From Saprospiraceae bacterium UBA7328 (GTDB taxonomy: Bacteria; Bacteroidota; Bacteroidia; Chitinophagales; Saprospiraceae): 19,683 bases of DNA. The notes beneath the pieces were generated by a model. That model had not been told where the DNA came from, ran no database searches, and saw nothing but the letters and a program-made list of their open reading frames with translations. The stretch is from assembly GCA_002471345.1 (NCBI GenBank), contig DKPS01000156.1, positions 1 to 19,683 on the forward strand. The letters are read 5' to 3'. The translations under genes were made by a program, and so were the position numbers. Of this stretch, positions 13,482-19,683 are shown one piece after another (within the stretch, counting starts at the first letter, position 1; every line of letters begins with the position of its first letter).

Positions 13482-15382
13482 ATCGCTCCTGCCTTAATGC
13501 TATCCACAATGTCAGGATTGAGCAATGTAGATGTATCTCCAAGTCCGGAAGTGTCCCCTGATGCAATTTTTCTCAAAATCCGCCTCATTATCTTTCCAGA
13601 CCTTGTTTTGGGTAGCCCATGGACTACTTGGATTTTATCCGGTTTCGCAATTGGACCAATTTCCTTAGTGACTACAGCTTTAATTTCATTTGACAAATTC
13701 TCTTTAGAAACTCCTTCTTCATCCACAATGACGTAAGCATAGATACCTTGACCTTTAATATCATGAGGGTAGCCTACTACTGCCGACTCAATAACATTAT
13801 GATGTTCATTGATGGCATTCTCTACTTCTGCTGTGCCCATTCTATGACCAGAGACATTGATCACATCGTCTACTCTTCCTATAACTCTTATTCTCCCTTC
13901 TTCATCTCGTCTGGCCCCATCACCTGTGAAATACATCCCATCAAAAGTGGAGAAGTAGGTCTGCTTGCATCGTTCATGGTCACCATAAGTAGTACGAAGT
14001 ATAGATGGCCACGGAAATTTGACACATAACAAGCCCTCTACATTATTCCCTCTTACTTCATTACCATCGGCATCCATTAATAATGTTTGAATGCCAGGCA
14101 TAGGGTAAGATGCATAAGTAGGCTTAGTGTCTGTAATACCAGGAAGAGGAGTGATCATAATCCCTCCTGTTTCTGTCTGCCACCAAGTGTCTATTATTGG
14201 AGCTTTTCCCTTTCCAATATGTTTGTCATACCAATGCCATGCCTCTTCATTAATAGGCTCTCCTACTGACCCTAACATCTTGATGGAAGAGAGATCATAT
14301 TTAGCAGGGATATCATCTCCTTTTGCCATTAAGGCTCTTATCGCTGTAGGGGCGGTATAAAATTGATTCACTTTATGTTTTTCACAGATTTGCCAAAACC
14401 TACCTGCATCTGGAAAAGTGGGAACACCTTCAAACATAACAGTGGTTGCTCCTGCTAGTAAGGGTCCATATACAATGTAAGAGTGACCTGTGATCCAACC
14501 AATATCTGCAGTACACCAGTAGATATCACCATCTTCATATTGAAAAACATTCTTGAAAGTATAACATGAATAGACCATATATCCACCACATGTATGTACT
14601 ACACCTTTTGGTTTTCCAGTCGATCCAGAAGTATATAAAATAAAGAGCATATCCTCTGCATCCATGAGCTCTGGTTCGCATACTTCAGATTGTTCGTCAC
14701 ATTCTTCATGCCACCACTTGTCTATTTTACTATCAATTTTTATTTGGTCTCCAGTATTTTTATGAACTAAAACAAAATCAATGGATGGACATCCTTTGTC
14801 CAAAGCATCGTCCACCACTTGCTTAACTGGAATATTCTTGACTCCTCTCTTATTAAAATCACTACAAATAACAGCTTTAGCTGTGGCATCATTAATTCGA
14901 TCCGCCAATGCCTGAGCCGAAAAACCAGCAAAAACAACTGAATGAACAGCTCCTATACGAGCACATGCCAGAACACCAATTGCCAATTCTGGCACCATAG
15001 GCATATAGAAGACTACCCTATCTCCTTTTCCTATCCCTAATGCTTTTAGACCATTAGCACATCTACATACTTCTGATAATAACTCTTTGTAAGTGTACTT
15101 TTTTACTTCCCCATCTATTTCATTGGGTTCCCAAAGGATTGCAGTTTGATCTCCTCTATCCTCAATATGCCGGTCAAGACAGTTTTCTGTAATGTTTAAT
15201 TTTGCACCTTCAAACCATTTTATATTGGGTTCATCAAAGTTCCAATTTAAAACACTACTCCACTTCTCCTTCCAAGTAAATGTCTCAGCTTGTTCAGCCC
15301 AAAATTCTTCAGGATTATCTACGCTCTTTTTATAAGCCGATTTATATTCTGCTAATGATTTAATCTGATGTGTCATATACAA
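13478..15382 (-). CDS. acs: Acetyl-CoA synthetase (AMP-forming)
   Basis: Acs activates acetate with ATP and CoA through acetyl-AMP, feeding acetate into central metabolism. The 634-residue protein belongs to the AMP-forming adenylate superfamily. It has the P-loop-like motif TSGSTGKPKG (251-260), WWQTETGG (400-407) whose Trp limits the pocket to short acids, FTGDGARRDEEGRI (485-498), and VSGHRMGTAEVENAI (510-524). The C-terminal TRSGKIMRR carries catalytic Lys597, which is the usual regulatory acetylation site in this family. The length is slightly below the E. coli 652. The ATG at 15382 and the one two codons later (15376) are both possible starts. A perfect -7 box 13 bp upstream makes the leader very short. 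It overlaps the MATE gene by 4 bp. Confidence 0.97.
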   Translation of the reverse strand: MYMTHQIKSLAEYKSAYKKSVDNPEEFWAEQAETFTWKEKWSSVLNWNFDEPNIKWFEGAKLNITENCLDRHIEDRGDQTAILWEPNEIDGEVKKYTYKELLSEVCRCANGLKALGIGKGDRVVFYMPMVPELAIGVLACARIGAVHSVVFAGFSAQALADRINDATAKAVICSDFNKRGVKNIPVKQVVDDALDKGCPSIDFVLVHKNTGDQIKIDSKIDKWWHEECDEQSEVCEPELMDAEDMLFILYTSGSTGKPKGVVHTCGGYMVYSCYTFKNVFQYEDGDIYWCTADIGWITGHSYIVYGPLLAGATTVMFEGVPTFPDAGRFWQICEKHKVNQFYTAPTAIRALMAKGDDIPAKYDLSSIKMLGSVGEPINEEAWHWYDKHIGKGKAPIIDTWWQTETGGIMITPLPGITDTKPTYASYPMPGIQTLLMDADGNEVRGNNVEGLLCVKFPWPSILRTTYGDHERCKQTYFSTFDGMYFTGDGARRDEEGRIRVIGRVDDVINVSGHRMGTAEVENAINEHHNVIESAVVGYPHDIKGQGIYAYVIVDEEGVSKENLSNEIKAVVTKEIGPIAKPDKIQVVHGLPKTRSGKIMRRILRKIASGDTSGLGDTSTLLNPDIVDSIKAGAI

Positions 15383-15395
15383 ATGTGTTCGTGCT

Positions 15396-15403
15396 CAAAT
15401 ATA
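15396..15403 (-). promoter_or_regulatory. -7 promoter element of acs
   Basis: On the minus strand TATATTTG is a perfect match to TAnnTTTG and lies 13 bp before the first acs ATG, in a gap shut off upstream by a terminator. No TTTG stands 20 bp upstream, so the -33 part is weak or replaced by an activator. Transcription would start near 15390. Confidence 0.5.
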
Positions 15404-15453
15404 GTCAAGTCATACTTCTTGTTAGGAAAGAAATTCTATTCATTATCTGAAAT

Positions 15454-15488
15454 AAAAATGGTTCCTTCAATTAAGAAAAGAAGGAACC
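15454..15488 (-). terminator. Rho-independent terminator after the outer-membrane protein gene
   Basis: GGTTCCTT (15460-15467) and AAGGAACC (15481-15488) form a perfect 8-bp stem with a 13-nt loop. On the minus strand A and then five T follow (15459-15454). It lies about 35 bp beyond the stop of the gene at 15523 and isolates it from acs. Confidence 0.85.
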
Positions 15489-15522
15489 GAGTAAATTTAA
15501 AAATTATATCTTTTTGGAAAGA

Positions 15523-15984
15523 CTAGAAGTAGACACCTGCAGCAATACCAAATGTGCTACCATCCCCAAAAATAAATTTGGGTTCTACATATAAATCAAG
15601 GCTATCTGTAATAGGAACTGTTCCATTCATACCTATATTCAAATTTAAATCTGTATCTCCACTTGTAATGGCTCCGATTGAAACACTTGTTCTAAAAACA
15701 TTTAGTCCTGCAAACGGTGTCAATCTGAATCCTTCTAAATCACCAATTTGAAAACCATTATAATGAACATCGAGGTCAAGATTCCAAGCTGAAAAATCCT
15801 CAAAGAAATAAGTAAATGATGCTTGCCCAGCAAACTGTTCATTTATTGTATAATGTCCTTTTGCTGAAAGCCCAAAATATCCACCATCAAAAAGTGTGTT
15901 AACTCCTGCTCCAACTTTGAATTGAGAAAATCCCGTAGTTGATAGAAAGGTCATGGTAAGAATTGTAAAAATTACTTTTTTCAT
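15523..15984 (-). CDS. Small outer-membrane beta-barrel protein
   Basis: The 153-residue product starts with a clear signal peptide (MKKVIFTILTMTFLSTTGFSQ), with cleavage probably after Gln21. The rest alternates polar and hydrophobic residues in about eight strands rich in Gly, Tyr and Phe. It ends in AAGVYF with a terminal Phe, the usual mark of outer-membrane barrel assembly. The size suits an eight-stranded barrel of the OmpW/OmpX or 'outer membrane beta-barrel domain' kind, for which no specific role can be read. It lies 76 bp downstream of the nucleoside hydrolase fusion, with no convincing terminator between, and may be co-transcribed. Its own terminator follows. Confidence 0.85.
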   Translation of the reverse strand: MKKVIFTILTMTFLSTTGFSQFKVGAGVNTLFDGGYFGLSAKGHYTINEQFAGQASFTYFFEDFSAWNLDLDVHYNGFQIGDLEGFRLTPFAGLNVFRTSVSIGAITSGDTDLNLNIGMNGTVPITDSLDLYVEPKFIFGDGSTFGIAAGVYF

Positions 15985-16060
15985 GCTAGTAAAATTTGGA
16001 AGTTAATAATGTTTGAATTTAACAAAAATGATAATATATCCTGCCTAATTCAATATAGAA

Positions 16061-18298
16061 TTATTGATTTTTTTCCTCAATCTTGCTTAAAACATCATTG
16101 AAATATGTGCGGTCTAACCACTTTCCTCCTATCATTGTTCCTATAGGTAGTCTCATAGTTTCCATTCTGTCAAATGGATTTTGTTCTACAATTATGAAAT
16201 CAGCATCTGCACCTACTTTAATAGTCCCAAATCGATCTATCTGATCAAAAAAAATGGCTGGATTAATTGTTCCCATTTTTATAATGTCAAAAGATGACAA
16301 TCCACAATCTTTGAGCGCATCAATTTCGTGATGAATGGAAAACCCGGGAACATTCATCACTTGGGGAGAATCAGATCCCAATAAAAAAGGTACACCCGAC
16401 TGATGTAGAGACTGTATAATTTTTCTTCTAATTCTCATAAATCTTCTATATCCCTTTTTGGTATATGCTTCGTCGGTGATCATCCGTTCTTTGTTAGTCC
16501 TCCATGCATATCTTGTATTGGCAGGCATGTAAGAAAATTCTTGATCATTCATCATTTCAGCAGCTGATGTTGGTGAAAACCACCTAGTAAATAAACTTTG
16601 GGTAGGTACTTGCCATACATTGTGAGACCTTGTACTATCGGCAAGTGCAGACAATCGATTCATCCTAATTTTTTTAATCAATCCACTACCCAAAAAGCCG
16701 ACATCTTCATTACTGATTTGTTCTTCTTGAGGTACTAATCCTCGGATATAGCCATCTACATGATCTATTGTAGCAAATTCATAGTTTATTGCACTCCTTA
16801 TCCCTACATCGAAAGGAATATGACCTGCATAGCCTATTCCTACGTCGTTTGCTGTTTTGACCAATGCGGACATTACATCAGCCTTTATGCCCGGATGAAT
16901 TTTTAAGAAATCATAACCTTTACTTTTTGCATCTTTTACTTTTTTCTCGGCAGAGGAAACATCAGGAATGCTGTTTCCATTCATACTTGGGCTCGAAGTA
17001 TACATTCTAGGTCCTATAACTTCACCACTTCGTAATTTTTTCTTCAATTCTAAGTGATAAGGATTTCCTAACATCCCCCTAATAACCGTAACTCCATTAG
17101 CTAAATAGAGATGCATTACATCCTGAACGTGACTTTCGGCTAACTCTTCGTTAGGAACAGGAATATGAGCATGCATTTCACTAAGTCCAGGCATAAGATA
17201 ATTATCATTTCCATCAATGATGATTGCATTTTGAGGTATTATTTCAGGAGTATGATCAGAAATATCCAAAATTCTTCCATAAAGAACGGTAACATCTTGA
17301 CCTTCAGTTACTGTGCCATTTGATGGCGAGACTACATTCACATTTTGAATAAAATATACATGTTCACTTTTATTTGGAAGCTTATCAATAGCATTCCAAA
17401 AAGACGATTTCATGGATTCTACGTCTATTTCAGTATATACATTAATCAACTCTCCATTATTGGGTTCTGGCCCTTTGAGCATTTCTGTTTTTGTAAATTC
17501 AGGGTGTATGAGTGCTTCTATAATTGCAACATCCCACATTGTCCATTCCTTCTTGTGGGGGTCTTCATCTTTCCACCATCTTTTCTGGTTGAGCCATCTA
17601 TTGAATAAGGAAGATTTAATACTACCCCGGCCAAATAATTTATCCCTAGCGACTTCCTTGTCAAACAACAATTTCCCTGACGTTGTAGCAGTCATAGAAT
17701 TGAATTTTAATCCAGGAGTAGTCAGCAGCACGTTTACTGATTTTATATCATTCCCTGAATTGAATTCCAGTCTACTCCAAGTATTCTTATCACGATCATG
17801 CCAGAATCCGATATAAGACACCTCAATCTTTTCAATGATTGTTGAATCTATAAGAATAGCACTGGCTATGTTGGTGCATGGGCCTAGCACAACGACATGT
17901 AATCTTTGACCTTGTGGCATTTCGTGAGCTTTTTGTATGATATACTCTGCTGCTTGAGAAAGCTGAGGAGTTTTTTCATCTATAAGAGGCTGATTACTAC
18001 CAATTGGAAGATCTACTTCATCTAAATTCATCAATTCAACAATTTCTTCATTGAGGATTTGGCTTTCTCTAACTGAATTTTCTGACGCTAAAGGACTATT
18101 TCTAAAGTGTGCAGAAGTAATTGCCAATACATTTAACTCCGGAGCTATTAAGGCCCGAACAATAGCATATAAATCGTCTATCTCATTTGCTGTATCTGCA
18201 TCTATTATTAATGGGATTTCTTGTCTATTGGAACTCTGTGATAAGACTTGGCTATAGCTTAGAAAAAGGAGAAGAAAGAAAATAAGTATCCGCATCAT
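16061..18298 (-). CDS. Exported fusion of a nucleoside hydrolase and a COG1228-type amidohydrolase
   Basis: One unbroken 745-residue frame joins two enzymes. Residues 1-21 form a signal peptide (MMRILIFFLLLFLSYSQVLSQ), so it should act in the periplasm or outside. Residues about 27-305 are a nucleoside hydrolase domain. The metal motif is DADTANEIDD (33-42), with LGPCTNIA (138-145), EFNSGND (178-184) and the late acidic site WDVAIIEA (255-262); most family members have His before that Asp. Residues about 312-735 are an amidohydrolase of the imidazolonepropionase/prolidase-like group: HAH at 376-378, Lys466, His493, His513 and Asp643 in LLGSDSP, a complete metal site. The pairing suggests stepwise breakdown of a nucleoside-like compound, but the substrate is unknown. 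A start at Met2 is equally possible. It is divergent from the kinase gene 63 bp away. Confidence 0.92.
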   Translation of the reverse strand: MMRILIFFLLLFLSYSQVLSQSSNRQEIPLIIDADTANEIDDLYAIVRALIAPELNVLAITSAHFRNSPLASENSVRESQILNEEIVELMNLDEVDLPIGSNQPLIDEKTPQLSQAAEYIIQKAHEMPQGQRLHVVVLGPCTNIASAILIDSTIIEKIEVSYIGFWHDRDKNTWSRLEFNSGNDIKSVNVLLTTPGLKFNSMTATTSGKLLFDKEVARDKLFGRGSIKSSLFNRWLNQKRWWKDEDPHKKEWTMWDVAIIEALIHPEFTKTEMLKGPEPNNGELINVYTEIDVESMKSSFWNAIDKLPNKSEHVYFIQNVNVVSPSNGTVTEGQDVTVLYGRILDISDHTPEIIPQNAIIIDGNDNYLMPGLSEMHAHIPVPNEELAESHVQDVMHLYLANGVTVIRGMLGNPYHLELKKKLRSGEVIGPRMYTSSPSMNGNSIPDVSSAEKKVKDAKSKGYDFLKIHPGIKADVMSALVKTANDVGIGYAGHIPFDVGIRSAINYEFATIDHVDGYIRGLVPQEEQISNEDVGFLGSGLIKKIRMNRLSALADSTRSHNVWQVPTQSLFTRWFSPTSAAEMMNDQEFSYMPANTRYAWRTNKERMITDEAYTKKGYRRFMRIRRKIIQSLHQSGVPFLLGSDSPQVMNVPGFSIHHEIDALKDCGLSSFDIIKMGTINPAIFFDQIDRFGTIKVGADADFIIVEQNPFDRMETMRLPIGTMIGGKWLDRTYFNDVLSKIEEKNQ

Positions 18299-18361
18299 GA
18301 CTTAGTAATTTGAAATGAACCTCAATTTTCTCAATTTCTTGTAGCTTTCCCAATTGTTAGG

Positions 18362-19408
18362 ATGATTAAATTATTTATGAAAGGTGAAAAAGAGTTTTTA
18401 ACCCAATTCCCTGAATGCGTATATGTTTCTGTTGACAATGTAAAGGCCATAGAAATTTTACTTAAAAAAAATAAGATTCTACAGGAGAATGAAGAAATAG
18501 ATAGGCTTTCAATTGCTGGTGAGGGAAATATGAATATTGTTCTCAGAGCAATGACAAATCAAAGATCTTTCATCATCAAACAATCAAGACCATGGGTAGC
18601 AAAATATCCTCAGATTACAGCCCCTATTGAAAGAGTAAATGTAGAAGCAGAATTTATAAAACTAACATTACAGCATGATGATTTAAATCAGTATTCGCCA
18701 ATTCTAATAGGTCACATTCCATCACATTTTCTTTTGATCTTAGAAGATTTGGGAGAAATTTCGGATTTTTCTGTAGTATACCAAGGTGCAAAAGTCACTT
18801 CTGAAGATTTGTCAATTTTCGCCACATACCTTGATGCATTACATGCTATTGAAGTTCTCTCTTTTCCAGACAATTTAGAGATGAGGACACTTAATCATGA
18901 GCATATCTTTCATTTCCCATTTCAAAAGGATAATGGCTTAAATCTCGATGAAATTCAGCAGGGCTTAGCAAATGCAGCCATGCCGATTACTGAAAATCTT
19001 AAACTTATAAATAGAATAGCAGAACTAGGCAAAGTATATCTTAATAATGACCACAAAAGACTGATTCATGGTGATTTCTATCCGGCTAGTTTTCTGAAAA
19101 CTGATTCAGGCATAAAGGTTATTGATGCTGAATTCGCTTTTCTGGGACCTAAAGAGTTTGATTGGGCTGTGTTATTAGCTCATCTGATGATGTCGGATCA
19201 GCCGTTTGAGGTGGTCAATGAATTTGTCTCCTTATTTACGCCAAATCGAAATTTGGATACTCAATTGATTTTAGCATTTGCTGGAGTGGAAATATTAAGA
19301 CGATTGCTAGGTGTAGCGCAGTTGCCATTAAATACTACAATTACCAAGAAGACAGCATGGATTGAAAGTAGCATAAACTGGATTATGAATGGAAATTTAA
19401 TTGTGTAA
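18362..19408 (+). CDS. APH-fold small-molecule kinase, methylthioribose kinase-like
   Basis: The 348-residue cytoplasmic protein belongs to the aminoglycoside phosphotransferase/choline kinase fold and looks most like methylthioribose kinase (MtnK), which phosphorylates methylthioribose in methionine salvage. The glycine loop is GEGNMN (53-58) and Lys73 in FIIKQS would hold ATP. The catalytic loop is LIHGDFYPAS (234-243), with Ser where most kinases of this fold have Asn, as in MtnK. VIDAEFAF (253-260) supplies the metal-binding Asp255 and Glu257. The following GPKEFDWA is also MtnK-like. No other methionine salvage gene is near, so the substrate stays open: methylthioribose, another sugar or an amino alcohol. 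Starts at Met1 (18362) or Met6 (18377) are both possible, and neither has a Shine-Dalgarno. Confidence 0.85.
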   Translation: MIKLFMKGEKEFLTQFPECVYVSVDNVKAIEILLKKNKILQENEEIDRLSIAGEGNMNIVLRAMTNQRSFIIKQSRPWVAKYPQITAPIERVNVEAEFIKLTLQHDDLNQYSPILIGHIPSHFLLILEDLGEISDFSVVYQGAKVTSEDLSIFATYLDALHAIEVLSFPDNLEMRTLNHEHIFHFPFQKDNGLNLDEIQQGLANAAMPITENLKLINRIAELGKVYLNNDHKRLIHGDFYPASFLKTDSGIKVIDAEFAFLGPKEFDWAVLLAHLMMSDQPFEVVNEFVSLFTPNRNLDTQLILAFAGVEILRRLLGVAQLPLNTTITKKTAWIESSINWIMNGNLIV

Positions 19409-19683
19409 AAATTTTTGTGATAATTTAAATAATTACAGAGACAGATTAGAAGTGTTCTGTCTTCATAATGTGCTTGTTCACAAGACAAAAAGATTGGATT
19501 TGGGAGAAAATGGAATGAGTGGTTTGCAAAATAAATAACTCATCGAATTATCTGAACCTGCATTTTTATTTGCATGATCTTATCGGTTGAATTGGCCAAA
19601 ACAATCTAGAAAATAGTTTATTAAACTCTATATTTATATTTGACCAAATGTTGTCAATTGTACTTGATGAAGACTCTATGTTG
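19409..19683. other. Right-edge region without a certain gene
   Basis: These 275 bp hold an inverted repeat AGACAGA/TCTGTCT (19439-19445 with 19456-19462) about 30 bp past the kinase stop. No T-run follows, so it is at best a weak terminator. Near the edge a perfect -7 box TATATTTG (19635-19642, plus) stands just before an ATG (19648) whose frame stays open for 12 codons to the window end. On the minus strand a frame enters from the edge and stops at 19566. The data do not decide between them. Confidence 0.4.

Noticed and set aside
17412..17816. 134-codon open frame on the plus strand inside the nucleoside hydrolase fusion gene
   Set aside because: It lies opposite a well-supported enzyme gene, and its translation shows no family motif and has the composition of a reverse-strand shadow.
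19439..19462. Hairpin after the kinase gene as a rho-independent terminator
   Set aside because: The 7-bp stem is real, but it is followed by TCATAATG rather than a T-run.
19566..19682. Minus-strand frame entering from the right edge, and a plus-strand start at 19648
   Set aside because: Both are too short to judge and they contradict each other, so they are mentioned only as part of the edge region.

Overview
The window is about 19.7 kb of AT-rich, gene-dense chromosomal DNA from a member of the Bacteroidota, most likely order Cytophagales. Four things point there. Promoters, where visible, match the Bacteroidota -7 box TAnnTTTG rather than TATAAT. Almost no start codon has a correctly spaced Shine-Dalgarno sequence. 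The primary sigma factor is the short 288-residue form without region 1.1. The tmRNA encodes a nine-residue tag, GNRQFAMAA, whose ending resembles what I recall of cytophagal tags. The genes are mostly core housekeeping genes on the minus strand. I see no insertion sequence, prophage, CRISPR array, integrase or other mobile DNA.

Layout in genome coordinates: (1) 1-3449, all minus: a tmRNA gene with its terminator lies downstream of a tightly packed rpoD - membrane protein - Nudix-like protein - purC cluster. (2) 3710-6305, minus: rpsO, with the clearest promoter in the window, followed by pnp, the same pair as in many bacteria. (3) 6338-9391, minus: a DHH phosphoesterase of NrnA type, an FKBP-type prolyl isomerase lipoprotein that overlaps it by 4 bp, and prfB. 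The prfB gene is split by the classical autoregulatory +1 frameshift and starts at 7418. (4) 9437-11190: ndk (plus) converges on a DEAD-box RNA helicase gene (minus). The ndk terminator hairpin lies inside the last codons of the helicase gene. (5) 11311-15403, minus: acetyl-CoA synthetase, a MATE transporter overlapping it by 4 bp, and a secreted protein of unknown function, closed by a strong terminator. (6) 15454-19408: a small outer-membrane barrel protein and a 745-residue exported fusion of a nucleoside hydrolase with an amidohydrolase (both minus), then a divergent kinase related to methylthioribose kinase (plus). The last 275 bp hold no certain gene.

Functionally the window covers translation and ribosome rescue (ssrA, prfB, rpsO), RNA turnover (pnp, NrnA-like enzyme, DEAD-box helicase), transcription (rpoD), nucleotide metabolism (purC, ndk) and acetate activation (acs). 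I did not find a convincing new multi-gene system. The items most worth checking are the nucleoside hydrolase/amidohydrolase fusion beside a sugar-kinase-like gene, the terminator embedded in a coding region, the strong prfB Shine-Dalgarno in a genome that otherwise ignores such sites, and a shared TAnnTTYGCG promoter core on four genes.
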